Below are positions 13,640 through 25,234 of a stretch of 64,000 nt of DNA, piece by piece. Made by a program: the position numbers and the translations under genes. This stretch comes from Procambarus clarkii (lineage: Eukaryota > Arthropoda > Malacostraca > Decapoda > Cambaridae). Below the pieces are notes generated by a model. The model was not told the DNA's origin, made no database searches, and worked only from the letters and a program-made list of their open reading frames with translations. The stretch is from NCBI RefSeq assembly GCF_040958095.1, contig NC_091188.1:4131360-4195359 (forward strand), written 5' to 3'. Every line of letters begins with the position of its first letter. Position 1 is the stretch's first letter.

Positions 13640-15740
13640 CGTCAGTTGTCTTCACCCCCGCTCTTTCCCCCCTATACGTTTCTTGTCTCCACCCTCACTC
13701 TTTCCCCCCTGTACGTCAGTTGTCTCCACTCTCGCTCTTTCCCCTCATACGTCTTCTGTCTTCGTTATCACGATTAATTACACCTCAATCCGGTGCGTCT
13801 CCTGTCTCCATCCTCCCGTACCCATCTCTTGTTTTTACCATCATCATAATAGTTCAATTATAAAGCAAACATGTGTTTGTCCTGCACATTGGCAGGAATG
13901 GTAGGGTTACTTCTTTATGCCCCATCAAGGTGGGGCATAAAGAGCTGGACTTCACTGCCCCCGTATAGTCACTAATAGGTAAGCACCAACCCCAGTAAGT
14001 CTGTTTTCTTCACCACTACTTTGTATTTATCTGTGTAGTCACCAAGCTGTGTTGTGTTGGAGTGTCCGGACCCGCTTATTAACCTTGGGGATGACTGGCG
14101 TAGTTGGGTTTATACAGTACAAAGGCAACCCCCCTGTTATCTTTGCGCTCATTACATTCTCCTCTGGCCCCTCTATTTAATGCCAGTAATATCTAAGTTT
14201 AGATCATTTATTATGCACCCCATACCCATCTTGTGGGCGGTAGTGGAAAGGGTTACAGAAGCACATAATGGGCTCAGGGACTGAATACCGCAATTCATTT
14301 AGCTAAGCAAGTTACAATCTTGATGAACTAGTTACAAAATTCAGTGCACATCGTCACATCAACAATGGACTCGAGACCGACCAAAAGTACAGTTTCTGAA
14401 TTAAGCAACTGACATATGTGGAGAGCTAGTGTCACAATTGATATGTTTGTCCTGCACACCGCCCCCCATCCAGTGGGCAGTGGTGGATAGGTTACAATCA
14501 CTTAATTACTCCCTAGAGTTAGCAAACTGTGGATATTTGGCTAAAATTTCTGGTAGCAGATCATTTTGAATTAAATATTTACATCTCTTGAACATTTGTT
14601 ATAAAATTGTCTCTGAATTCACGTATCTTGAGAAACGTCATTAAGAACAAATGGAGTAATCTATTTAACTTATCGTAATACAGAGCTAGAGATTACTCAT
14701 GACATCAATAGAACCATGTAACATGACTCTGTTACCCTTGACAGGAATGGTAAGGTTACTTTTGAAGGCATCAAACATCCTAGAAGTGATGTCAACCCTT
14801 ATAAACGTTAGTGTATAGTTTCTATTAACTGTTATAATATCTTACTCTTAAGGAGTATTTTGTAACGCATTACCAAAGCAAAGCAAATCTAAATTCTCTC
14901 ATCAGCTTGGGAGGAGGTAGTGCATCTGGTGTTTTTCTAAGTCAAAGTATTTTACGTAATAATTTACACGAATTTCCCTGACGACTACTATCTCTATTGG
15001 CCTCGACGAGGGCAAGAAGCCGGCGGCTTATCTAAAGTTCCCCATTTTTCCTGATGATTTGGTCGCGCTGGATTTTGAAATTCAGCAAAGTTTTGACATT
15101 TACGGCTTCGGCGGGTAGGCGGCTTACGTGGGTTTATAACTCTATGGATGAAAAAGCTCTCCAGTTTTCTGTCCTGCATCGTAGCTTGTTGAGCTTGAAA
15201 CCGTTGTTCCTTGTTTGTGTTACATCTGACCATTTGAAGAAGTGGTCTGGATCAATATACAACATGCATTGTTCTCCAAATAACAAAAGGAGATTACACT
15301 AGTGTGGTCACTCGTATAATAAGTTGGATATTCACTAGTCAGAAAATGATTGGCATATCTGTGTTATCTTAATATCTGACTCACTGGAATGTTTTAGTGA
15401 TCATAACATGTATAAATTAAGTTGGACTACTTATTTCAATATCGCAAAAGGTCTCACACACATATTGGTTAACATAAACACGTTATAATAATATACAATG
15501 TAAAATACAGCGAGTTCATCTGCCAACATCGGCTGAGTTATTGTATTGGCAGCAAATAATAATTTATCGGGCTCAGCCTCGATGGTGAACGTTCTCGAGC
15601 CGCTCCAAGTGTAGAAAGATGACGTCATGTAGATTATAGAGCATTGCTCCTCTGCTTTGAACTTGAACTGATGTTTCTCCTTACGATCTTGCTGGCTTCT
15701 GTCAAAGCTAGGCTGCTCTTTCTATTAGTCAACGTATTGA
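13640..15740. other. Gene-free repetitive stretch
   Basis: Holds repeat pieces but no gene. 'atgcaccccatacccatctt' plus 'gtgggcggtagtggaaaggg' at 14213-14260 recurs inverted at 18380-18446, and degenerately at 14455-14500 and 39965-40030. A tandem of cgtcagttgtct/cgtttcttgtctcc-type units lies at 13635-13830. Confidence 0.5.
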
Positions 15741-15762
15741 ACGTACCCTGATTTTGTCAGCG

Positions 15763-15807
15763 CCTTGTACTTGCTGTGTACATCCCTTGTACACAGCAAG
15801 TACAAGG
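15763..15807. repeat. Perfect 20-bp hairpin
   Basis: Arm 15763-15782 (ccttgtacttgctgtgtaca) pairs without mismatch with 15788-15807 over a 5-nt loop. Confidence 0.95.
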
Positions 15808-15987
15808 GTTATCAAAGTGACATGCACTTTTGAAACTGTTGAAGTTTCCCGTGCTCCCAATGTACTACGAGTTGTAGTAACTTACTTTCTTTAACTTTGA
15901 GTTGAAATTTGTTGGCCAGAAATCCTTTGACATATCCCATTCAGATTGGTGGAGTGACCTGGTTGCAAATGATTGGTCAATTAGAAG

Positions 15988-16090
15988 GCTAGCTAATATA
16001 ATAATATTAGCTAGCTCTTTAACATTTTGAACTGTAGACATTGACGCAAACATGATACGTCAATTTCTACAGTTCAAAATGTTAAAGAGC
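15988..16090. repeat. Two adjoining inverted repeats
   Basis: 15988-16015 is a near palindrome with gctagctaatat arms. 16014-16046 pairs with 16058-16090 (33 bp, one mismatch) around an 11-nt loop. The two structures overlap by two bases. Confidence 0.93.
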
Positions 16091-16187
16091 GTTAGGCAAC
16101 GTTAACTTTATCTGAAGGAAGGTACAAGTGACCACAAAACAATTATATTACTATAGCACAATTAGCATCGTTGGCTAACAATTGACG

Positions 16188-16330
16188 AACCCGAGCAGGA
16201 TAGAGACAGTTGGGTACGTTTCCTTTCACTTGATACACAAGTTCACCTAGAAGTTAAAACAGGTTCTCGGGAGTTAGGCAACTGTTGTAGGTTGCATTAA
16301 GTAGCTGGCCTAAGTAAGCCTAAGCACAGG
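16188..16330 (+). repeat. SINE-like repeat, family B, plus orientation
   Basis: Contains 'gttgggtacgtttcctttca' and 'ggttctcgggagttaggcaa', reverse-complement relatives of the family B copies. Degenerate. Confidence 0.5.
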
Positions 16331-16772
16331 CGTCCTGTTCCCAACAAAGGAAAATATATACAATTATAGAAGTGAGGAAATGATGAGTGACTCATTATGA
16401 CTCAGTGTCCTCATCGTCCCTCATCTCTCGTGTCCTCATGTCCCCTCTCATCTCCTGTGTCCTCATGTCCTTCTTCCATCTGTCCACATGGGTAATCACT
16501 CAGTTAATGACCAGACCCAACTGTTTAACGCCACTATCCGGGTGATACAAACGTTAACCATAGCAGCCAAGTTCTCTGGATTTCCACTCCGCAAAAAATG
16601 CAACTGTTTAGCCTAACCAGAAACGTACGAAAAACAAAGCAACCACCTATCGAAACCGATACATAGAAAACGTTAATATTACAGTGTTTTAATTTTGTTC
16701 TAATTCGTCGCATTTTTAATGGATTGGTTTAATAAAAAAGTACTACGTATTAGGGGGACCCTAAATAGGCCG

Positions 16773-16910
16773 GTGTTGCAGGGTGTAGGGAAGATGGTGT
16801 TGCAGGGTGTAGGGAAGATGATGTTGCAGGGTGTAGGGAAGATGGTGTTGCAGGGTGCAGGGAAGATGGTGTTGCAGGGTGCAGGGAAGATGGTGTTGCT
16901 GGGTGTAGCT
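16773..16910 (+). repeat. 24-bp minisatellite, almost six units
   Basis: The unit is gtgttgcagggtgtagggaa plus gatg, with t/c and g/a variants. It is in frame in one ORF (MVLQGVGK-like) but has no support as a gene. Confidence 0.9.
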
Positions 16911-17429
16911 ACGCCATTGCACTCAAGGCTACCCAGCTGAGGGTACCCGGACCCTTGTTACCAGTTAGGGCCGGGCTTCACCAGCACACGCGTCGCTCGT
17001 CTCTCGGTGAGGAGGCGTCGTCGTTTGGGCCCCAGGAAGGTGTTGCATGTGTTGTGAGAGGTGTACTGGGACACGTGTACTCACCACGCGAACACTGGCC
17101 ACACCTGTTGCTTGGCTACACCCATCGTTCTAGGTGAGAGTGTAAATAAAGTCTACACGCATATCAGGCTTTTACAGAACTGACATGTAATATTCATCTT
17201 CTTGTTATTGCATTATTCATAATGGATATTTTTATTTGTAGCGTGTACAGCCTTTTACTATAAGCATCTGTATTCGCGTATAAATATTAAATGATATGAA
17301 GCAGATATTAAAACTTGTCGAGAGGTTGTTGTGGTGCTTACATAGCAGTGACTCTGGGGAAGAAAGGTACAACAAGCCTTGTTGAACCGAGAGTGTAATG
17401 CCTTTGTTCAACTTTCTTGACGTTTGAGT

Positions 17430-18120
17430 ACTTTGTGGTATTTGGCCTTTACATTGTGCATGGAGGCGGCTTCTACGACTTTTTATTTTAGTGCATTCGA
17501 CTTTTTTTGGTGTGTGTGTAAAGCTCTGAACTTATTCAAGTTTAGTAACACGCGACTTTTTCTCCTTCAGAGTCACTTTCTTGCCTTCATATGTCGTAGC
17601 TTCCATTTGGTTGGATATCTATCTTCCCCATCTTCATTACCTTTCACTTATTTAGATTGAATTCTTAACAGCATTTGTCTGTCTACTCCAAGAGCATGAC
17701 AAGGTTTTAGTGTAATTATTTACAGTCCTTCTCGGTGTATTCATTCCTCATTAGCGCTGCGTCGTCTGCATATATTTTTCTCGTCAAGTTCACTCTTTCA
17801 GGACGGTCATCAGACATATAATAGGAACAGTAACGGTCCACGGACCGAGTCTTGAGACACTATCACGTCCCTCCAAGTCGGTATCTCACTGATTGTGACC
17901 GGCTTTCTGTCCGTTAGGTACTCCCTTATCAACTTCATTGCTTTCTTGCTTTCTCAGTTATCTCAGCTTCTCTCTTCAAGCTGAGTACAACATCGTCTAT
18001 CATGTTCATATTTCTTCTCTCTCTCTCTCTTCATGTTGTACAACAGCCTTTCGTGATGAACAAATAACAAGGCCCTACCAATCTATTTTCTCTATTACGT
18101 CTACTACATATATTTTCTAA
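17430..18120 (-). pseudogene. Degraded CR1-like LINE RT fragment
   Basis: On the minus strand, SVRGPLLFLLYV (RT block before the catalytic site, about 17815-17860) is followed by IYADDAALMR (catalytic YADD, about 17745-17775). Toward 17430 the sequence resembles the LINE 3' region (cctccatgcacaatgtaaag). Frameshifts, stops and deletions throughout. Confidence 0.65.
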
Positions 18121-18134
18121 CAGACACACACATC

Positions 18135-18302
18135 ACCAGGAAGCAGCCCGTAGCAGCTGTTTAACTCCCAGGTACCTATTTACTGCTAGGTGAGCAGGGG
18201 CATCAGGGTGAAAGAAACTGCCCATTTGTTTCTGCCTCTGCCTGAGATCGAACCCGGGCCCTTTGGACTACGACCCCAGAGCGCTGTCCACCCAGCTACG
18301 AA
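18135..18302 (-). repeat. tRNA-derived SINE, family A
   Basis: On the minus strand it has the B box GGGTTCGATCTC and the tail 'agcagtaaataggtacctgg', as in 23741, 25301 and 63191. Confidence 0.8.
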
Positions 18303-18680
18303 GTGTGTGTATGTGTAACTAGCTTCACAAGATTGTCACTTGCTTAGATAAATGAGGAACAATTCAGTTCCTGAACAAATTATGTGCCTCTGTAACCCTT
18401 TCTACCACCGCCCACGGGATGGGTATGGGGTGCATAACAAATGACAAAACTGACTTTACTTCCCCATAGTCACTGATAGGCAAAATACTATTCTTGGAGA
18501 ATATGTTGTGAAGAGGACATAACTTAGCTAAGAGAGAGCGAGGCAGTGATGGTGGTGGGAGGCCAGCAGGCACGTGATTGTGTCGTGGTGGCGGTGATCT
18601 GATACCCGCCCCCCACCACCACCACAAGCCCTGCAATACGTAAATCTGTATATCTATGTATTTACGTATGCAGGTTAGCT

Positions 18681-18845
18681 TAGCATTTTAAAAGCACCGA
18701 ATCACCTTCTGTGGTTGAGTGTTCAATAAACCCTTGAACTATATGTTTAACACTTCTCTAACCCTGTCCATGGAGGACAGAAGAAAATGTATATATGCTG
18801 GTTAGCATTGTAAATGTGTGGCCACGTCTGTGGTAGAAAAAAAAA
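18681..18845 (+). repeat. Dispersed repeat, copy 1
   Basis: Shares 'ctgtccatggaggacagaag' and 'gtggccacgtctgtggtaga' with 62551-62703. It ends in an A-rich run, which suggests a retroposed 3' end. Confidence 0.75.
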
Positions 18846-19117
18846 TAATTATTGCACCCGATTGATTGATTGATGAAAAGTAAGCCACCCAAAAGGTAGC
18901 ACGGGCATGAATAGCCCGTAAGTGGTGGCCCTTTTGAACCATTACCAGTATCAAGAGCTGATACTAGAGATCTGTGGAGGTGCGACTGCACCCTGCGTGA
19001 CGTGAGATGTCTCCCGTAATATTGCACCCGCCAGCCTAGTCGTTATATAAGTATATTGCACAATGAAATCACAAGAACTTGGTGAATCTATGAGAAACTA
19101 TTGAGGCCATACAGAAC

Positions 19118-19207
19118 AAGACCAAGTAGAAGGAAGAGTAATAATTTATAATTAGTTATAATAATAATTATTGTAATTACTAATTACTCTTCCTTCTGTT
19201 TGGTCTT
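19118..19207. repeat. Inverted repeat at the edge of a GC-rich block
   Basis: Arm 19118-19142 pairs with 19183-19207 (25 bp, two mismatches). The 40-nt spacer is AT-rich. Confidence 0.85.
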
Positions 19208-19680
19208 GAAGGAAGCCGGCCTCGGGTGAAAGAGGGCTGTGACGATCTCTTGTCTTGAACCCATAGGTGCAGGGGTCGGAAGTCCACCTCCTGGGGCTCG
19301 TGCGGCCCAAGTTTTGCTTCGGGAGGCTGGGGTCGTTCTTGCCCTTGCTGGGGCATTTCTTCTCCGGCCCCGACCACGGCGGTCTCCAGATTTGGAGTCC
19401 CTGTGCCTTCTTTTACCAATTTCGAAGTCGACTCCGGAGCTGGAGCCCCTGGTGCAGTTCGTTGCTGCCTTCAACCTCATTCTGACAGTTCCTGCGACGG
19501 CGCTGGAACCAGTCGTATTGGCGTTTGCCTTTCCATTGGAGACGTTCGGGGCCGTGGAGAGGGGGCACTAAACTGTTGAGCACAGCAGTTTAGTGAAGTT
19601 GAGAAAACTGAGGAGGACGGGCTGACTTATCAACACTAGGCGCTGTGTAGCCTAGTTTATTTACCTCACTCCTACACTTT
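19208..19680. other. GC-rich block without recognised gene
   Basis: Open frames of 110 codons (plus) and 98 codons (minus) overlap, with no known domain. Composition contrasts sharply with the AT-rich flanks. Origin unknown. Confidence 0.4.
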
Positions 19681-20046
19681 ATCATTGATTACTTTACCAT
19701 GTCTCCTCCCATTTCCCCAATTCTTTGTCTTTTTTATTTATTTATTTCCAGATTACTCTTCATATTTTATATTTAAGATGAATTTTGATATATGGACAAA
19801 GAGACAATCCTCTCTTGTTCGCGGGTGTGTTTGTGTATATACTAAATTGTGCCTGCAGGATCGAGATTTTATTAACTCTTGGACTCCCCCTTTCCATCCG
19901 TCAATTGTCCAGTTTTATGACTCCCGACTTTTTTTTTTCTCTATCATATCTAGTAGACCAACTAACTACTGGCTTTACAGGCTGCAATTCACAACTGTGT
20001 AAAGCCATGGTGCCTGTTTACTGCTAGGTGAACACAGATAGTTGTC

Positions 20047-20142
<96 letters not shown>

Positions 20143-20152
20143 CGCGTGTGTG
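20047..20152 (+). repeat. (GT)n microsatellite with a GC interruption
   Basis: About 45 GT units followed by (CG)n and 'tgtgtgta', abutting the LINE end at 20153. Confidence 0.97.
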
Positions 20153-20315
20153 TACTCACCAGCTAGTTGTATTTACAGGGGGAGGATGAATCACAGCTCT
20201 TGGGTCCCGCCTCTCAACATTTAATCGACTTTTGTATAGGTTCCAGAGCCTATTGAGCTCTGTTATATCTAATTAAAAGACGTGTATCGAGTCTGCCTCC
20301 ACCCACATCATTATT
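20152..20315 (-). mobile_element. CR1-like LINE 3' end
   Basis: 'actcaccagctagttgtatt', 'tcttgggtcccgcctctcaa' and 'cgagtctgcctccacccaca' match the 8818-8998 copy, with the same microsatellite at the element terminus. Confidence 0.7.
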
Positions 20316-21052
20316 TGTTTACACAGGTGGGTATATGAACAGACGGCGTCTGACCCATATTAGCAGGCTGAGAGCTTTCCCTTTTCATAGCTCTTGGTAA
20401 ACCTTACCCACTCCTTTCCCTGGCGCACGACCCCACCAATCGATTACCAACCAGGGACTCAATTACTGCTGGGCGAACAGTTAAGGATTGACGCCCAGAC
20501 AATTATCTCTGGTCATAACTCGAACGTAGACACATGGCATCGTTCGTATGTGCGTGAGTGTGTAGCCCCGTCAGTGTAGTGTAGGGAGGCGATGTGTGAG
20601 GGTGCGTCCTGGCAGTGTTTCCAGGGTCACCATCACCGCCACAACACACAACATACCTTATCTTCTCTCGCCACCCAAGTGCGACGAATTAAATACATCT
20701 TCTTATTGAAACAAGTAAGTGCAAGGGGAAGAAGATATGTGCCATACTACAAGAGCATCTACATTGATATTTACACAGAATATTCTATTTTGACTCTCTA
20801 ATACTTGTCAACCATTAATAATGCACTTTAACAATTGTATTGTTATAGTCGGCAATAGGATATCTAGTATTTTGTCAGACGGAATCGGTGGCGAGAGCCA
20901 AAATCGTCGTGGGGGTTCTATATGTGACCGTAGCACGCTGTTTTCCCTTGAGTTATGACGACCTGGACATGCCTGTGTTGGGCTAATACTCTACAGGAAT
21001 CATAGTGCAAAGTTGCGTGAGCCTTCAACCTCGGACAGACATTTCAATTTAT

Positions 21053-21065
21053 ACACACACACACA

Positions 21066-21155
<90 letters not shown>
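21053..21155 (+). repeat. (CA)n microsatellite
   Basis: About 50 CA units with two short TA interruptions. Confidence 0.97.
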
Positions 21156-21157
<2 letters not shown>

Positions 21158-21160
<3 letters not shown>

Positions 21161-21690
21161 AGTTTCAAATGTAGATATTACAGAGCCCAGGAATCTGTAC
21201 ACCAGTTGATTGACAGTTGAAAGGCGGGACCAAAGAGCCAGAGCTCAACCCCCGCAAGCACAACTAGGTGAGTACACTTGAAACGGTCCAAAAATATGAA
21301 ACAAGGTCCGTTCCTGAGGGAACTGGACCTCGCTACACTGGTAGACGAAAGAAGTAGTGCAAACATGACAGTGACCTACTACGGGGGCATTGACAAAGTA
21401 GATACAGACGCAATGTTCAAACTAAGGAACGTTAGAGAGGACATTAGAAATACAGATGAGTCACAAAAATGTCAGAAAGAACTTTTTTAATATCAGAGTC
21501 GTAAATAAGTGGAACGAAAGATAAGGAAATTGTTGAAACCCATTCGAGGCCTGGTTATAAAGATGTGATAAGGAAAAACAAAATGAGGGAAATGAGTCAC
21601 TGCATTGAACTAATTAATGACGGTCGAAAGTTTCACGAGGACATGCTCGATCCTGCAAGCACAACTTGGTGAGTACAACTAGGTGAGTAT
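21158..21690 (+). mobile_element. Two LINE 3' ends in tandem
   Basis: 21158-21275 encodes the protein end HSFKCRYYRAQ, then the terminus 'cgcaagcacaactaggtgag'. 21276-21690 encodes a decayed C-terminal region (GIDKVDTDAMFKLRNVREDI, then RVVNKWNERIRKLLKP after a frameshift) and ends 'gcaagcacaacttggtgagt'. Both are in plus orientation. Confidence 0.65.
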
Positions 21691-21699
21691 ACACACGAG

Positions 21700-22600
21700 T
21701 GCCGCCCATGTAATACAGGCACACAACCATTTTTGTACAGGTTACATGGGCTCCGTGTAATACAATCATACACAAAATTACATGGAGCCTTGAAATACAA
21801 ATATTCGTACTCGTGCAGAATTATAACCCATTAAGAATATATATCCATTTTACTTAAACATTTAGTGAAATCAAGTGACCATTATGTTATGCTTATTCTC
21901 AACATTTAGGAAGATAGTACGAGTAGATGGTTAACGAAGCAGCGTGTGTTGACTCTTCACCTAAATAACTACTAACGAACAAAAATAAACGTTCCACTCG
22001 GGTATTGAACTGATCATAATCTATAGATATGTTTTGAACTTTGTCCCCGTAATCTACCCATCAGAGGAAGGCCGTCGTCTGGCAGCTGGTCTTTATACTA
22101 TCACGTGTTGTCTACTGATAAAGTTGGATGAAGCGTACCAGATGCGCCTCCTACTAGTTTCTTGTATAAAACATCTGATGCGACTTAGAAGGTGATCTAA
22201 GATTCCTCCCCCTCAACGGGCTTTTCAATTCACCGTTCTCCACAACTAATGACACAAATGAATCAACACTTATTTAAATGATAATAAGTGTCATATACCT
22301 GTAAACTGTTTAGAAATCCTACATTTCGCTCATTTTTGACGGTGTTCAGTAATCTAAACATATTATTTATGCAAAACAACATAATTTTTCTACAAACTGC
22401 TTCAAAATTGTTTCACTTTTAAAATTAACCACTGCCTCACATGGAGTCTTCATTAGTATACAATGTTCATATTAGTAAAGTCCTTCAGTGTCCCATAGAT
22501 CGATTATAAGCTTATAACTCATGTCGGTCCTCAAGTAGCCTCATAAAACACTATTCCTACATGCTACTATTGCTTATCCCGTGCATGTCATATATTATGA
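21700..22600. other. Gene-free stretch
   Basis: AT-rich, no recognised gene or repeat. Confidence 0.5.
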
Positions 22601-22601
22601 C

Positions 22602-22698
<97 letters not shown>
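22601..22698. repeat. (AAT)n(ATT)n palindromic microsatellite
   Basis: About 17 AAT units switch strand to about 15 ATT units, making a self-complementary tract. Confidence 0.97.
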
Positions 22699-22699
<1 letters not shown>

Positions 22700-22739
22700 A
22701 AGTTACTAACATTCAATAATAATATTCTCATACAAGTCG

Positions 22740-23735
22740 GCTCGCGCTGGTGATGCCCACCTAGTCCGTCTAGTCCCTCCGAGCATTCTCAACTCTCTGA
22801 CTGTCATATTCTACAGCAGACTTTGCTTTGACTCGTCTTCCGGTTTAGGCTGCGCTGCGAAACATCAGATTATGACGATTCAGATCGCTAAATTGTGTGT
22901 GTGTGTGTGTTTTGCGTTACACTTCTGGCCAGGTGTTAGGCCAGAGTTCATTGATATATTGAACCAAGAGTTCAATATATCTTTCATACAGAAGCCGATA
23001 TAAAGTCTCTTGAGATATGAATGGCATGCCATGCCATGTCGTGATCCGTTTTTATAATACCACAATGATCGCTTTAGGGTTTTGGGAACCCTCCCAGAAC
23101 CAGCGTCTTGATCACTAAAAATTTACATATTTAAAATCTGAGGCCGTGAGCTTATCACATGAGATAATGTTCGTGAACCAGTTATTACAATTAGTTTCAA
23201 GTTTAACAAATTTTAAACTAAAAAATTATAAAAATGGTTGTATATTTATAACTGACTACAAAATTTAAAGATTTTTTCATTTTTGAGTTGAGTGAGGTGA
23301 CAGTATTGAATTCTCGTGTGGATAATCATTTGGGTGATTATCGAAATGAAATATGTCATTTCATGGCACTTCTGACACTGATAAGAATTAGTGTCAGACG
23401 TGCCATCGCATCTGGTGTCAACAATACAAGCAGAGAGGACATTAGAGTGGCGAGCTAACAACCCGTCCTCTCATAATAGATCGCTTTTTTTTTACATTTG
23501 AATAACAAATGTTACAAATGCATCCTACCATGAAAAGTAACGGCTTAGAAATATCTACGTATTCTATGCATCGAACTAGATAGGTTAGATTGGTTGCACG
23601 GCTGCGTACGTTTTTGGTTAGGCTAGTAATCAGTAGACCTGGTTAGGTTAGGAGGTTGGATTATTTTACTGAATGGCAGATCAAGAGAACGAGCTGAATA
23701 GAGACGAAAGTCAATGGTGTAAGGTTACCCTCAAT
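22740..23735. other. Gene-free stretch upstream of the kelch-like gene
   Basis: Short (GT)n at 22897-22909. No gene recognised. The kelch-like promoter or an untranslated first exon may lie here but cannot be placed. Confidence 0.4.
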
Positions 23736-23740
23736 GGTGT

Positions 23741-23993
23741 GAGTCGGTCGGCCGAGCGGACAGCACTCGGGACTTGTGATCCTGTGGTCCTGGGTTCGAT
23801 CCCAGGCGCCGGCGAGAAACAATGGGCAGAGTTTCTTTCACCCTATGCCCCTGTTACCTAGCAGTAAATAGGTACCTGGGTGTTAGTCAGCTGTCACAGG
23901 CTGCTTCCTGGGGGTGGAGGTCTGGTCGAGGACCGGGCCGCGGGGACACTAAAAAGCCCCGAAATCATCTCAAGATAACCTCAAGAAGATACC
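23741..23993 (+). repeat. tRNA-derived SINE, family A, fullest copy
   Basis: tRNA-like head with A box (TCGGCCGAGCGG) and B box (GGGTTCGATCCC), then the body 'agcagtaaataggtacctgg' and the end 'gatttcggggcttttt..'-type sequence seen inverted at 63191-63442. It lies ~20 bp from the kelch-like start codon. Confidence 0.88.
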
Positions 23994-24013
23994 CTTGGTG
24001 TTTGTTGACAGGA

Positions 24014-24174
24014 ATGGCGGAGGACGTGTCAGACGGTGGCTGGCCCGCCACGCTGGCCCGGGGTCTTCACCAGGCCTGGCAGACTAGGCTTTTCACCGAT
24101 TTGGTCATTACCACTCGTGATGAGGTCATCCACGCTCACAAGGTCATCCTGGCTGCCGCTTCCCCTTATTTTAG
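24014..24174 (+). CDS. Kelch-like exon 1 (BTB start)
   Basis: MAEDVSDGGW to HAHKVILAAASPYF. The donor is TTTTAG|GTCAGT, and the split Arg codon is completed by exon 2. Confidence 0.92.
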
Positions 24175-24660
24175 GTCAGTAACACTATGTACCTTACGAC
24201 TCCTTTATAAGTTATGTTGTATAGTTAATCTACTGTTCAGAGTTTACTTTCTCTTCACACACGTTTCCAATTCTAATATCTTGCTATGTAAGAACTTTAC
24301 GTCAAGTATGCAAGGGTAAAACTCATGAAAGAACCCTATATAAATGTTATAATAATAGTCATTAATTAGATCACAATATCAATATCAAACCCTTATATTT
24401 ATTATGAGTTGAAATCCGTCTCTCAGTAGCAAACCTGCATATTGTATTTCTTGTAGAGCGATGTTGTCGGTGGGTCTGGTGGAGGGGAGGACCCAGAGCC
24501 TGGTCCTGGAGGACGTGGCCGGTGCCGTCCTCAACACCGTCCTCACCTACGTCTACACCGGCCGGGCACCACTCGACCAACACAATATTACAAACGTCCT
24601 TACTCTAGCTGATTACTTTCAGATATACGATCTTAAAAAGCTTTGCTGCTATTATTTAAA

Positions 24661-24752
<92 letters not shown>

Positions 24753-25151
24753 GTACCTAGTAGCCAGAACGCACTTCTCAGCCTACTATGCAAGGCCCGA
24801 TTTGCCTAATAAGCCAAGTTTTCATGAATTAATTGTTTTTCGACTACCTTACCTACCTAACCTAACTTTTTCGGCTACCTAACCTAACCTAACTTTTTCG
24901 GCTACCTAACCTAACCTAACCTATAAAGATAGGTTAGGTTAGGTTAGGTAGGGTTGGTTAGGTTCGGTCATATATCTACGTCAATTTTAACTCCAATAAA
25001 AAAAATTGACCTCATACATAATGAAATGGGTAGCTTTATCATTTCATAAGCAAAAAATTAGAGAAAATACATTAATTCATGAAAACTTGGCTTATTAGGC
25101 AAATCGGGCTTTGCATAGTAGGCTGAGAAGTGCGTTCTGGCTATTAGGTAC

Positions 25152-25234
<83 letters not shown>

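Noticed and set aside
13516..13863. 115-codon ORF with repeated SPL/CLHPH segments
   Set aside because: Low-complexity pyrimidine-rich tandem sequence, no homology recognised.
23741..23830. Functional tRNA gene
   Set aside because: A and B boxes are good, but it continues into a SINE body present in several degenerate copies.
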